Assembly (NCBI GenBank): GCA_964482335.1
Contig: CAYZXA010000002.1
Coordinates: 10,543-74,542 of the forward strand
DNA length: 64,000 bases
From: CAYZXA01 sp964482335
Lineage (GTDB): Bacteria > Patescibacteriota > Minisyncoccia > Minisyncoccales > MHMH01
Direction: 5' to 3'
Shown in pieces: positions 6,908 to 15,073 of the stretch (positions are counted from its first letter, which is position 1; the number at the start of each line of letters is the position of its first letter). Both the position numbers and the translations under genes were made by a program. Below the pieces are notes generated by a model. It was not told the DNA's origin, made no database searches, and saw nothing but the letters and a program-made list of their open reading frames with translations.

Positions 6908-8341
6908 TTAGGGAGTGACCCTAAAACGAATCATTACATCTCCAGTATTTACATTTCCTTCCATGTCTTTACACCGAACAAAAAACGTATAATATACGCC
7001 GTTCTCAAGACCTGTGACTGTAGCAGTGTGAATATCTCCTTCCTCGCGAGAAAATCTCTTTTTCATAGAGCTATAGGATACGCCCTGCTCAGTAGCATAA
7101 CGGCAATATGCTGGCTCATCAGTCTTGATGCCAAGCTGAGTCTCAGTAGTACCATAATATAAGTCCCTATCTGGATAGAGAATAGTCCTGACAGGCGGTG
7201 TTACGTCTTCTGGTGCCTCTACTTGAAATGAAATAAGGAAATCATCAGTATTTTTATTGCCATAATCATCAGCACATTTAATATAGTACGTATATTCTGT
7301 GTCTTCGCTCAAACCCGTCACTTCAGTGGAATGGAATGTGGAGTCAGTATTAGAGAAAATACGGTTCATTGAATCATGGCTCAATCCAGAAACCAGGCCA
7401 TAGCGACAGATTGCTTTTTCATCGGTTTTTAAGCTGATAGTTGTCTTTTTTGTATAATATGGCAAATCTTCTGTTGGAAAGCCTGCAAAGCAATAAGGAG
7501 GATTATTGTCTTGGCTAGGAATACCGGGCGAAGAAGGAATATAAGCACCACCAACTCCAAAGCGAATCTTAGCATCATTTTCATTCTTATTGCCTTTTAA
7601 ATCACGGCAGCGAACATAGTACTCATGGATCTTATTGTCTTGCAATCCCTTGACAGTAGCTGTGTGTAAGACTTTGTCTTTATTATAGGAAAATCTTGAG
7701 CTCATTGAGTCGTAGGTTTTGCCAGATTCAATTGAATAACGGCAATAACCGGGCTCATTGGTCCTTACACTGATTTGGGTTTCAGTCGTGCCAGCAGGTA
7801 AAGTGCCTGTAGGATAAAGATCATAGCGCATAGGCGGTGTCTCATCTGCCCCTGAACTAGGAACACTGGGTGGATAATAAGAAGGGCCGGTGCCAGCAAC
7901 AGTAAAAACAATCTTAGCGTCGCTCTCGTTCTTATTGCCTTGTAAATCGCGGCAGCGAACAGAATATTCATAGGTCTGGCCATTCTTTAACCCTTTTATT
8001 TGAGCACTATGAAAGGTCTTGTTCTCGTCATAGGAAAACCTTGAGCTCATTGAGTCGTAGGATTGGCCCGATTTGGTAGAATAGCGACAATAACCAGGTT
8101 CATTGGTATTTACGCTGATTTTAGTCTCAGTTGTGCCAGCAGGCAAAGTGCCTGAAGGAAAGAGGTCGCTGCGAACAGGCGCACCAGCCATTTCTTCTAC
8201 AGCTTGTTCTCCGTCACCAGATTCTGACGGTTCAGTTTCATCAGACTTGCCTAAAAGATTAAAGCCCATTACAGCACCAACAATAATTAAAACTACCACT
8301 ATGCCAAATAGGATTTGAGCTTGTCCTTTTTGCTTGTTCAT
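6908..8341 (-). CDS. Cell-surface protein with four tandem fibronectin-III-like repeats
   Basis: A 477-residue protein with one N-terminal membrane helix (about residues 9-30) and an extracytoplasmic part made of four repeats of about 95 residues (roughly 57-150, 168-263, 283-377 and 381-477). Repeat hallmarks are TLPAGTTET, NEPGYCRYS, YDSMSSRFSY, the spacing to GL...Y.Y.VRC and GNKNE. Each repeat keeps two Cys (CRY and VRC/IKC), which could form a disulfide. The fold resembles FN3 or purple acid phosphatase N-terminal domains, suggesting an adhesin or surface stalk. Repeats 1 and 2 are nearly identical at DNA level. The ATG lies 3 nt after the 3' end of tRNA-Pro and has no ribosome-binding site. 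Confidence 0.88.
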   Translation of the reverse strand: MNKQKGQAQILFGIVVVLIIVGAVMGFNLLGKSDETEPSESGDGEQAVEEMAGAPVRSDLFPSGTLPAGTTETKISVNTNEPGYCRYSTKSGQSYDSMSSRFSYDENKTFHSAQIKGLKNGQTYEYSVRCRDLQGNKNESDAKIVFTVAGTGPSYYPPSVPSSGADETPPMRYDLYPTGTLPAGTTETQISVRTNEPGYCRYSIESGKTYDSMSSRFSYNKDKVLHTATVKGLQDNKIHEYYVRCRDLKGNKNENDAKIRFGVGGAYIPSSPGIPSQDNNPPYCFAGFPTEDLPYYTKKTTISLKTDEKAICRYGLVSGLSHDSMNRIFSNTDSTFHSTEVTGLSEDTEYTYYIKCADDYGNKNTDDFLISFQVEAPEDVTPPVRTILYPDRDLYYGTTETQLGIKTDEPAYCRYATEQGVSYSSMKKRFSREEGDIHTATVTGLENGVYYTFFVRCKDMEGNVNTGDVMIRFRVTP

Positions 8342-8343
8342 AG

Positions 8344-8414
8344 TCGGGGTACTCAGATTTGAACTGAGACTAAATCCTCCCGAAGGACTCGTGCTGCCAT
8401 TACACTATACCCCG
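8344..8414 (-). tRNA. tRNA-Pro (CGG anticodon)
   Basis: A 71-nt cloverleaf: acceptor CGGGGTA/TACCCCG, anticodon loop TTCGGGA (CGG followed by G37, typical of tRNA-Pro), T-stem CTCAG/CTGAG with loop TTCAAAT. No encoded CCA. It lies between cca and the surface-repeat gene on the same strand. Confidence 0.9.
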
Positions 8415-8432
8415 AGTTTTCATATGAAACTT

Positions 8433-9875
8433 TTATGTGACCCAATACTTCTGCTTGGTCATTTGGTCTTGCTTCATAACTATCTTTTCTCTTTCTTTGC
8501 GTGCTTTTTCAGCTAATTCTTTAAGCTTTTTATCATTTACCTTGTCCAATTTCTTGGTTTCCTTGCCTAAAAACTCTTTTTTGTTCTTTTTGGGATCATT
8601 TAAGACATAGCCTAGTAAAATGTCCAGAATATGTCCTATTTTAGGCCCTGGCTTAATGTCCAATTCTTTCATAATATCATTGCCTGTTATTTTAAGCGTT
8701 TTAACAGAAATCGGGTCTTGCGACACTTTCTCAATGACGTATTTCAAATGTCGCAATTTATAGGGTTCTGCCTTGGGCACTCCTGAGCCGATTCTGTCAG
8801 CCATTCTTACTTGTAATAGTTCTTCCATGTTTTCTGGCCCAACTTGCCTAACTAGCCTTCTGACTGAAGATTCTGTTACTTCGTCTACATTATAGTAAAA
8901 TAAATGATACCTGACTAATTTGACTATTTTCTCAATGTCTTTTTTAGGGAATCTTAAGAGATTAAGAATCTGACTTGTCATTTTAGCGCCAACTATCTCA
9001 TGACCGTAAAATGTCGCATTCTCACCTTGACCTCTCTTTGTCTTGGGTTTGCCAATATCATGCAATAGGCTGGCTAGTCTAACATATTTATTGAACCCCT
9101 TTTCAGCTGCATATTTCAAAGAAAGCAGGCTGTGCTCATAGCAGTCGTAAATATGGTGCTTGTTCTGACTTACGCCATAGCCTTGCTCAAGTTCAGGAAT
9201 AATATATTTCAACAGACCTAATTGCCTTAAAAGCTTAATGCCTTGCTCTGCTTTATCTGACATTATAATCTTCATTAGCTCATCCCTAATTCTTTCTTTA
9301 GAAATTGCTCTTAACAAAGCAGCATTTTTCTTAATAGCTCTGGCTGTTTCCGGTTCAATGGTGAAACTAAGAGTTGTAGCAAATCTTACTGCTCTCATCA
9401 TCCTTAAAGCGTCTTCTGAAAACCTATCTTCTGGCTTGCCAACTGCCCGAATAAGCTTGTCTTCCAGATCTTTTTGCCCTTGGAAAGGATCAATAATCTC
9501 TGCATTCATGGCAATAGCATTGACAGTAAAGTCTCTTCTGGCTAAATCTTCTTTGATAGTTTTGGCAAACTTAACTTCGTCGGGATGGCGCTTATCAGTA
9601 TATTTTGCTTCAAGACGATAAGTAGTTATCTCAACTTCTTTGAGTTTTGGGTTTTTACTGCCTGTTTTAACAGTAACAGTTAAAAACTTATTCTCGTAAA
9701 AACTTTTAGGAAAGGTCTTCTGAATTTCCTTGGGCTTGGCATTTGTAGTAACATCCCAGTCTTCTGGCGTCATTCCTCTCAGAAAATCACGAACACAGCC
9801 CCCAACAATGTGTGCTTGGAATCCTTTATCCTTTAACTTATCAATGACAGATTTTACCTCTTTTGGTATTTCCAT
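8433..9875 (-). CDS. cca: CCA tRNA nucleotidyltransferase with HD domain
   Basis: This template-independent enzyme adds or repairs the 3' CCA of tRNAs in the cytoplasm. The N-terminal nucleotidyltransferase core has IVGGCVRDFLRG (about residues 23-34) and the catalytic DxD in EDWDVTT (Asp39, Asp41). The RRDFTVNAIA motif follows, then an RNA-binding helical region. The C-terminal half has an HD phosphohydrolase domain (SLLHDIGKP). The protein has 480 residues from the ATG at 9875. An upstream TTG is in frame, but the ATG is favoured because TATTAT lies exactly 7 nt before it (leaderless pattern). None of the five tRNAs here encodes CCA, so this enzyme is essential. It precedes tRNA-Pro. Confidence 0.95.
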   Translation of the reverse strand: MEIPKEVKSVIDKLKDKGFQAHIVGGCVRDFLRGMTPEDWDVTTNAKPKEIQKTFPKSFYENKFLTVTVKTGSKNPKLKEVEITTYRLEAKYTDKRHPDEVKFAKTIKEDLARRDFTVNAIAMNAEIIDPFQGQKDLEDKLIRAVGKPEDRFSEDALRMMRAVRFATTLSFTIEPETARAIKKNAALLRAISKERIRDELMKIIMSDKAEQGIKLLRQLGLLKYIIPELEQGYGVSQNKHHIYDCYEHSLLSLKYAAEKGFNKYVRLASLLHDIGKPKTKRGQGENATFYGHEIVGAKMTSQILNLLRFPKKDIEKIVKLVRYHLFYYNVDEVTESSVRRLVRQVGPENMEELLQVRMADRIGSGVPKAEPYKLRHLKYVIEKVSQDPISVKTLKITGNDIMKELDIKPGPKIGHILDILLGYVLNDPKKNKKEFLGKETKKLDKVNDKKLKELAEKARKEREKIVMKQDQMTKQKYWVT

Positions 9876-9897
9876 CAATTAAATAATACCTTAGAAT

Positions 9898-9925
9898 TTG
9901 ATTTTTTTCAAATCTCTGGTATAAT
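9898..9925 (+). promoter_or_regulatory. Promoter of the tRNA-Arg/rpsO/pnp transcription unit
   Basis: TTGATT (9898-9903), a 16-nt spacer and TATAAT (9920-9925), ending 9 nt before the tRNA-Arg 5' end. Confidence 0.65.
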
Positions 9926-9934
9926 TAAAAAGTT

Positions 9935-10006
9935 GCCCTTGTGGTGAAACGGATATCATGTCTGCCTTCGAAGCAGAGGTTCTAGGTTCGAATCCTAGCG
10001 AGGGCA
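9935..10006 (+). tRNA. tRNA-Arg (TCG anticodon)
   Basis: A 72-nt cloverleaf: acceptor GCCCTTG/CGAGGGC, anticodon stem TCTGC/GCAGA with loop CTTCGAA, T-loop TTCGAAT. CCA is not encoded. It has U at wobble position 34. Confidence 0.93.
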
Positions 10007-10031
10007 CAAAGTTTGCCATGAAACACAGAAA

Positions 10032-10040
10032 TGTTAAAAT
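10032..10040 (+). promoter_or_regulatory. Extended -10 box for the VirB2-like gene
   Basis: TGT-TAAAAT ends 7 nt before the ATG at 10048, the spacing expected for a leaderless start. It decides between two in-frame ATG codons. Confidence 0.5.
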
Positions 10041-10047
10041 AAAATTG

Positions 10048-10440
10048 ATGAAAAAAATATTTTTGCTAAGCTTTTTACTTTTGTTTTTAAGTTTAAGCCA
10101 AGTACAAGCTGCAGGCCTTGTCCCTTGCGGGGAAGAAGGCAATCCCTGTCAATTCTGTCATTTTTTTGTTTTAATTAACAACATCATTGAGTTTGTCATG
10201 TTTAAACTTGTTCCAGTAATTGCAGTTGTTATGTTAATCGTTGGTGGAATAATGTTCTTTTTTGCTGGAGCTAAACCTGATGTTTTAACTCGAGCAAAAG
10301 GAATTATTACTTCAGTTGTTATTGGCTTAGTCGTCATTTTCTGTGCTTGGCTCATTGTTAATACGGTCTTAACCAAAATCGGAATTGTTAAATCGCCCAG
10401 CCTTTTACAGTGGTATCAAATTGAATGTCCAATTCAATAA
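10048..10440 (+). CDS. VirB2/TrbC-like pilin subunit
   Basis: A 130-residue secreted membrane protein. The ATG at 10048 gives a clean signal peptide (MKKIFLLSFLLLFLSLSQVQA, cleavage near Ala-Ala). A Cys-containing stretch (VPCGEEGNPCQFC) and two hydrophobic helices follow, around LVPVIAVVMLIVGGIMFFF and GIITSVVIGLVVIFCAWLIV. The helix pair with a short loop is the VirB2/TrbC pilin plan, also seen in the two large fusion proteins at 18-21 kb. An ATG 30 nt upstream (10018) would add a charged extension and is less likely. It sits between tRNA-Arg and tRNA-Lys, away from the other secretion genes. Confidence 0.8.
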   Translation: MKKIFLLSFLLLFLSLSQVQAAGLVPCGEEGNPCQFCHFFVLINNIIEFVMFKLVPVIAVVMLIVGGIMFFFAGAKPDVLTRAKGIITSVVIGLVVIFCAWLIVNTVLTKIGIVKSPSLLQWYQIECPIQ

Positions 10441-10444
10441 TCCT

Positions 10445-10517
10445 GCCCCTATAACTCAATTGGCAGAGTAGTTGCCTCTTAAGCAATTTGTTCCAGGTTC
10501 GAGTCCTGGTGGGGGCA
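10445..10517 (+). tRNA. tRNA-Lys (CTT anticodon)
   Basis: A 73-nt cloverleaf: acceptor GCCCCTA/TGGGGGC, anticodon loop CTCTTAA on a GTTGC/GCAAT stem, T-loop TTCGAGT. It begins 5 nt after the pilin stop and ends 11 nt before the rpsO ATG. Confidence 0.92.
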
Positions 10518-10528
10518 CTGATAAAAAT

Positions 10529-10795
10529 ATGTTAACACCACAACAAAAAACAAAAATAATCGAAAAATACAAGCGGCATGAAGGCGATACCGGGTCTGAA
10601 GAAGTCCAAGTGGCTTTGCTTTCAGAAGAAATAAAGCAACTGCTTTTACATTTGAAAAAGCACAAAAAAGACTTTCATTCTAAGAGAGGCCTTTTAAAAA
10701 TGGTATCCAAAAGAAGGTCTCTTTTAAATTACTTAAAGGAAGAAAGTACCAGAAGATATAATAAGATTATTAAAGCAGTTGGTTTAAAAAAATAA
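10529..10795 (+). CDS. rpsO: 30S ribosomal protein S15
   Basis: An 88-residue four-helix protein that binds 16S rRNA in the platform. The family motif HxxDxHSxRGL appears as HKKDFHSKRGLL, followed by VSKRRSLLNYL. The start is the ATG at 10529 (MLTPQQKTK). A longer in-frame start at 10472 would lie inside tRNA-Lys and is rejected. It heads the rpsO-NYN-pnp cluster, which resembles the conserved rpsO-pnp operon. No ribosome-binding site is seen in the 11-nt leader left after tRNA-Lys. Confidence 0.97.
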   Translation: MLTPQQKTKIIEKYKRHEGDTGSEEVQVALLSEEIKQLLLHLKKHKKDFHSKRGLLKMVSKRRSLLNYLKEESTRRYNKIIKAVGLKK

Positions 10796-10796
10796 T

Positions 10797-11300
10797 ATGA
10801 TTGTCAAACATAAAGAACAAAGAGTGGCTGTCTTGATTGACGTGCAAAACATGTACCACTCAGCTAAAAACCTTTATAGCAAGAAGGTTAATTTCTCTGA
10901 GATTTTAAAGACAGCTGTTAGCGAAAGAAAGCTAATTAGAGCTTTTGCTTATGTTGTCAGAACAAAGACCGGGGAAGAAAAGCCTTTTTTTGAAGCTTTG
11001 AGCAAATTAGGCCTTGAAACAAGAGTCAGAGACCTTCAGGAGTTCTACGGCGGCATGAAAAAAGCTGACTGGGACGTTGGTATTACCATTGACGCTGTTA
11101 AAACTGCTCCAGGGGTTGATACTATTGTTTTGGTTTCTGGCGATGGTGACTTTATCCAATTAGTTGAATATTTAAAAAATCAAGGTAAAAGAGTGGAAGT
11201 ATTGGCCTTTGGCAAATCAACTTCTAGTCGGCTGAGGGAAATAGCCGATGAATTCATTGACCTGGGAAGTACTCCAGCTAAATTCTTATTAAAGAAATGA
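10797..11300 (+). CDS. NYN-domain (LabA/DUF88) ribonuclease-like protein
   Basis: A 167-residue PIN-like nuclease of the NYN/LabA family. The acidic metal-binding residues are visible: Asp in LIDVQNMY (about residue 15), Asp in KADWDVGITID (about 89-99) and SGDGDF (about 112-117). It starts 1 nt after the rpsO stop and overlaps pnp by 4 nt (ATGA), so it is translated between S15 and PNPase. Two candidate RNases expressed together suggest a role in RNA processing or decay. The target RNA is unknown. The family call is strong and the function is inferred. Confidence 0.9.
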   Translation: MIVKHKEQRVAVLIDVQNMYHSAKNLYSKKVNFSEILKTAVSERKLIRAFAYVVRTKTGEEKPFFEALSKLGLETRVRDLQEFYGGMKKADWDVGITIDAVKTAPGVDTIVLVSGDGDFIQLVEYLKNQGKRVEVLAFGKSTSSRLREIADEFIDLGSTPAKFLLKK

Positions 11301-13399
11301 ATAAATTTAAATTAAACATTGGCAACAGAGACCTTACTGTTGAGGTCCACAACCTGGCCGAACAAGCTTCGGGCAGTTGTTTAGTTAGATACGGCGATAC
11401 CGTGGTTTTGGCAACGGCTGTTATGTCAGACCAGGAAAGAGAAGGCATTGATTTCTTTCCTTTAACTGTGGAATACGAAGAAAGGTTTTATGCAGCTGGC
11501 AAAATTTTAGGTTCTAGATTTATGAGAAGAGAAGGCAGGCCATCAGATGAGGCAATTTTAAGCGCTAGAGCTATTGATAGAACCATCCGACCAAGGTTCC
11601 CTAAAGGCTTTCGCAAAGAAGTTCAGGTAGTAATTACCTGCCTTTCTTGGGATGCTAGCAACGACCCTGATATTATTGGCTATCTAGGAGCTTCTTTGGC
11701 TTTATCTATTTCTAACATCCCCTGGTCAGGACCAATTGCTTCTTTGCGCATCGGCAGAATTGAAAATCAGTTTGTCTTAAATCCTGTGTACGAGGAAAGA
11801 GAAAAAGGTGACTTGGACCTGGTTTTAGCTGCTATTAATCAAAATGGTAAATTATTAATCAATATGATTGAAATGGAAGGAGAGGAAATAGATGAAAAGG
11901 TAATTCTAGAGGCCTATAGCTTTGCTAAGCCTCACTTAGAAAAACTGATTGATTTCCAGAAAGAAATTGCTAAAAAAATCGGCAAAGAAAAAGCTGCTAT
12001 TGAAGAATCTGCTAAAGACCTGGAATTAGAAAGAGAAATCAAAGAATTCTTAAAAGATAAGCTAGATAAAGCGCTTTATCAAAAAAACAAAAGTAGCCGG
12101 CAGGATTCAACTGCAGAACTCAAAAAGGAACTTGCCTATTTTATTGAAGGCAAATACCCTGCTATGGGCAGAACAAAGCAAGCCAAAGATTTTTTTGACG
12201 AAGAAATAAATAAATTGCTCCATGAAAACGTGCTTAAACACGATAAAAGGCCAGACGCTAGAAAACTAGATGAGATAAGAAATCTTCAGATAGAGGCAGG
12301 TCTTTTGCCAAGAACCCATGGCTCAGGTCTTTTCATCAGAGGGCAAACCAAAGCTCTGTCTATTCTAACCTTAGGTACGCCAAGCGACGTCAGGCTATTG
12401 GAAGGAATGGAAATTAGAGGTAAAAAACGCTTCATGCACCATTATAATTTCCCTCCCTATTGCTCAGGAGAAGTAAAGCCAATGAGAGGTCCTGGCAGAA
12501 GAGAAATAGGCCATGGCATGTTAGCAGAAAAAGCCTTGGTTCCTTTAGTGCCAAGTTTTGAAGACTTTCCCTATACTATGAGAATTGTTACTGAGATTCT
12601 CTCTTCTAACGGTTCGACTTCCATGGCTTCTGTTTCAGCAGCAGTCTTAGCTTTAATGGATGCTGGTGTGCCAATTAAAGCACCAGCTGCTGGCATTGCT
12701 ATAGGGTTAATGGCAGATGAAAATGGAAACTATAAAATATTAACTGATATTCAGGGGCCAGAGGATCATTACGGTGATATGGACTTTAAAGCAGCCGGTA
12801 CTAAAAAAGGCATCACAGCTATTCAAATGGATGTCAAGTTCGATGGCATTACTGAAGAGATTTTCAAAGAAGCTCTCAACTCAGCTAAAAAAGCAAGAAT
12901 TCATATTTTAGACAAAATAGCTGAGGTTCTTGATAAACCAAGAAAAGAACTTTCTCGTTGGGCTCCCCGCATTTATACTTTACAGATAAAACCTGAGAAA
13001 ATAAGAGAAGTCATAGGGCCGGGCGGCAAGATTATCCACGAAATAATTGAAAAGTGTGAAGTCTCAATTGATATTGAAGACAGCGGTAGGGTTTTTGTCA
13101 CAGCTGAAAAAGAAGAAGCTGCTCAAAAAGCTATTGCCTGGATAAAAAACATTACCAGAGAAGTCAAGGTAGGGGAGATATTTCAGGGCAAAGTTAAAAG
13201 AATTTTAAACTTCGGAGCTTTTGTGGAAATCCTGCCGGGACAGGAAGGCCTGGTCCATATTTCCCAACTCAGCCATAAGAGGGTGGAAAAAGTTGAAGAT
13301 GTAGTTAAGGTTGGAGATGTCGTGCCGGTCAAGGTGATAAAAATTGACCAACAAGGTAGAATAGACTTGTCTATCAAGGAAACTAAAAACCTTAAGTAA
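11297..13399 (+). CDS. pnp: Polyribonucleotide nucleotidyltransferase (PNPase)
   Basis: A phosphorolytic 3'-5' exoribonuclease that degrades mRNA and can add 3' tails. At 700 residues it is full length: two RNase PH domains (first with FFPLTVEYEERFYAAGKI, second with RTHGSGLFIRGQT and GDMDFKAAGT), a KH domain (IREVIGPGGKIIHEII) and a C-terminal S1 domain (GEIFQGKVKRILNFGAFVEI). It overlaps the NYN gene by 4 nt and is followed 1 nt later by the coiled-coil membrane protein. S15-PNPase coupling is common, and the nuclease inserted between them is the unusual part. Confidence 0.97.
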   Translation: MNKFKLNIGNRDLTVEVHNLAEQASGSCLVRYGDTVVLATAVMSDQEREGIDFFPLTVEYEERFYAAGKILGSRFMRREGRPSDEAILSARAIDRTIRPRFPKGFRKEVQVVITCLSWDASNDPDIIGYLGASLALSISNIPWSGPIASLRIGRIENQFVLNPVYEEREKGDLDLVLAAINQNGKLLINMIEMEGEEIDEKVILEAYSFAKPHLEKLIDFQKEIAKKIGKEKAAIEESAKDLELEREIKEFLKDKLDKALYQKNKSSRQDSTAELKKELAYFIEGKYPAMGRTKQAKDFFDEEINKLLHENVLKHDKRPDARKLDEIRNLQIEAGLLPRTHGSGLFIRGQTKALSILTLGTPSDVRLLEGMEIRGKKRFMHHYNFPPYCSGEVKPMRGPGRREIGHGMLAEKALVPLVPSFEDFPYTMRIVTEILSSNGSTSMASVSAAVLALMDAGVPIKAPAAGIAIGLMADENGNYKILTDIQGPEDHYGDMDFKAAGTKKGITAIQMDVKFDGITEEIFKEALNSAKKARIHILDKIAEVLDKPRKELSRWAPRIYTLQIKPEKIREVIGPGGKIIHEIIEKCEVSIDIEDSGRVFVTAEKEEAAQKAIAWIKNITREVKVGEIFQGKVKRILNFGAFVEILPGQEGLVHISQLSHKRVEKVEDVVKVGDVVPVKVIKIDQQGRIDLSIKETKNLK

Positions 13400-13400
13400 T

Positions 13401-14612
13401 ATGCCGGAAGAAAAAGATAAAAAATTGGAATACCTCCAGCGAGAGGAGGTTAAAACAATGGAGAAAGATGTTGCCAAGCTTCGTGAAGCAGGCGCTCAAA
13501 AAGAAAGACAAAGAGTGTCTGAATTAAAAACTACCCAGGAGGCTCAAAAAGAAAAAGAAAGGCAAGAAAAAGCCAGACAGGCAGCTCAAGACAGGGAAAA
13601 AGCAGAAAAAGAAGCTCAAAGAAAAACAGAAGAGTTAAAGGTGTTGAAAAAAGAGAAAGAGGAAAAAGCAGAAGTTACGGAAAAAGAAGGGGTTGAAAAA
13701 GAAGAAACCAGAGCTGAAGAGTTTAAAGAAGCTTTAAGGCAGACTCAGAACAGAGAAGAAGAAGAAAGAAAAAGGTTTTTACAAAGAATTCAAGCCAAGG
13801 CCAAAGAAGAAGAGCCTTTAATACCCGTTAAGCCTCCTTTGCCACCGCCTCCGGAAATACCTAAGAAAGAAACATCTGAAAAGAAAATTTCCAAGATCTC
13901 ATTTAAAAGACCATCTTTTGCTCAAAAGCTCTGGATCAGAGTTCTTCTAACGCTTTTACTGGTGGCAGTAATAGCAGGCATAGCTACCTTTTGGTACTGG
14001 TATCTAGTTGTCAGAGAAGTTCCTTCCCATGTTCCACCTATTACCAAAGAAGAAGTATTTATCCCCCCCGCTTTAATCTCAACTGAAAACATTCGAACCT
14101 TAGAAATTTCTAATTCAATTGAAATTCCCCTCTTACTTTCTCAAATTATCAAAGAAGATTTAGGAGAAAACCAATTTACTCGAATATTAATTAAAAATAC
14201 TAAGGAGAATAAGATCTTGGGATTAAAAGAATTTTTTGAATCTTTCGCTGTTGTTTCTCCCCAAGGATTCTACGAGAAAACAGAAAATGATTTCACCTTG
14301 TTTATTTATTCTTCTCAAGGAGAAAATCGCTTAGGTTTTGTCACAGAAACAAAAGAAGAGCTCCTATCTTTATTAAAAACATGGGAGACAACAATGGAGG
14401 CTGATCTTGAGAATCTCTTTGTTATCTTGGGTAAAACGGGCTTAGCTTCTGTTCCTGAATTTAAAGAAGCTGACTATGAAGATGGAGTTTTCCATTACCT
14501 TTCTTTCCCATCAGAGAATTTTGGCGTTTGTTGGGCTTTAGCTGATAATTACTTTATTCTCACCTCTTCTGGAGAAAGCATTTTGAGAATAATTGATAAG
14601 ATAAATGAATAA
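13401..14612 (+). CDS. Coiled-coil, single-pass membrane protein of unknown function
   Basis: A 403-residue protein. Residues 1-140 are a long, highly charged Lys/Glu/Arg/Gln helix (coiled coil) in the cytoplasm. A proline-rich linker (PLIPVKPPLPPPP, about 139-151) and a basic stretch lead to one membrane helix (about 180-202). A globular domain of about 200 residues outside follows. No enzymatic motif is seen. It sits directly after pnp and overlaps the DksA-like gene by 8 nt, so it belongs to the same transcript. It could link the RNA-processing genes to the envelope, but that is only context. Confidence 0.85.
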   Translation: MPEEKDKKLEYLQREEVKTMEKDVAKLREAGAQKERQRVSELKTTQEAQKEKERQEKARQAAQDREKAEKEAQRKTEELKVLKKEKEEKAEVTEKEGVEKEETRAEEFKEALRQTQNREEEERKRFLQRIQAKAKEEEPLIPVKPPLPPPPEIPKKETSEKKISKISFKRPSFAQKLWIRVLLTLLLVAVIAGIATFWYWYLVVREVPSHVPPITKEEVFIPPALISTENIRTLEISNSIEIPLLLSQIIKEDLGENQFTRILIKNTKENKILGLKEFFESFAVVSPQGFYEKTENDFTLFIYSSQGENRLGFVTETKEELLSLLKTWETTMEADLENLFVILGKTGLASVPEFKEADYEDGVFHYLSFPSENFGVCWALADNYFILTSSGESILRIIDKINE

Positions 14613-14958
14613 AAAACTACTTCAAGAACTCAAAGAGAAGTTAGAAAAAGAAAAAGTTGCCATTATAAAGCAACTTAAAACTTTTGCTACGCAGGACCCG
14701 AAGCTGAAAGGGGATTGGGATTCCCGCTTTCCTGATTTTGACGGCAGCATGGAAGAAGCAGCCGATGAAGTTGAAGAATATACTTCTCGCTTGCCAGTTG
14801 AATTCAGTCTGGAAATTCAGTTAAGAGATATTAACTTAGCTTTGGACAAGATAAAACAAGGTAAATACGGCAAGTGTGAAAAATGCGGAAAAAAGATCGA
14901 TGAGAAACGGTTGAAAGTTCATCCAGCTGCTAGAAACTGTATGAAGTGTCAGAAATAA
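14605..14958 (+). CDS. DksA/TraR-type C4 zinc-finger protein
   Basis: A 117-residue protein: an N-terminal helical hairpin (residues 1-85) with an acidic patch, then a C4 zinc finger with Cys91, Cys94, Cys112 and Cys115 (CEKCGKK and CMKCQK). This is the DksA/TraR plan, whose members bind the RNA polymerase secondary channel and tune transcription. The hairpin tip lacks a clear DxxDxA motif, so direct equivalence to DksA is uncertain. It is the last gene of the unit that begins with tRNA-Arg and is followed by an intrinsic terminator. Confidence 0.88.
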   Translation: MNKKLLQELKEKLEKEKVAIIKQLKTFATQDPKLKGDWDSRFPDFDGSMEEAADEVEEYTSRLPVEFSLEIQLRDINLALDKIKQGKYGKCEKCGKKIDEKRLKVHPAARNCMKCQK

Positions 14959-14968
14959 AATAAAAGAG

Positions 14969-14988
14969 CCGCCAAGGAGCGGTTTTTT
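14969..14988 (+). terminator. Intrinsic terminator of the rpsO-pnp-dksA-like unit
   Basis: CCGC/GCGG stem with loop CAAGGA, then six T. On the minus strand it is followed by CTCTTTTATTTT, so it may also end the unit of the M23 hydrolase. Confidence 0.7.
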
Positions 14989-14990
14989 GT

Positions 14991-15071
14991 TTAGAGATAC
15001 CCGAATATCTCAGCTAAAACGTAAATAACTATTCCAATAAGTATTGCCCAAACAAAGATAAATTCTGACAT
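14991..15071 (-). CDS. Possible 26-residue membrane micropeptide
   Basis: An ATG-to-TAA frame beginning 2 nt after the stop of the M23 hydrolase, encoding a mostly hydrophobic peptide (MSEFIFVWAILIGIVIYVLA, then EIFGYL). It fits one membrane helix and fills the gap to the terminator exactly. No ribosome-binding site is seen, so expression would depend on coupling to the gene before it. Confidence 0.4.
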   Translation of the reverse strand: MSEFIFVWAILIGIVIYVLAEIFGYL

Positions 15072-15073
15072 CT

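Noticed and set aside
10472..10528. N-terminal extension of S15
   Set aside because: It would be translated from inside tRNA-Lys and has no match in the S15 family.
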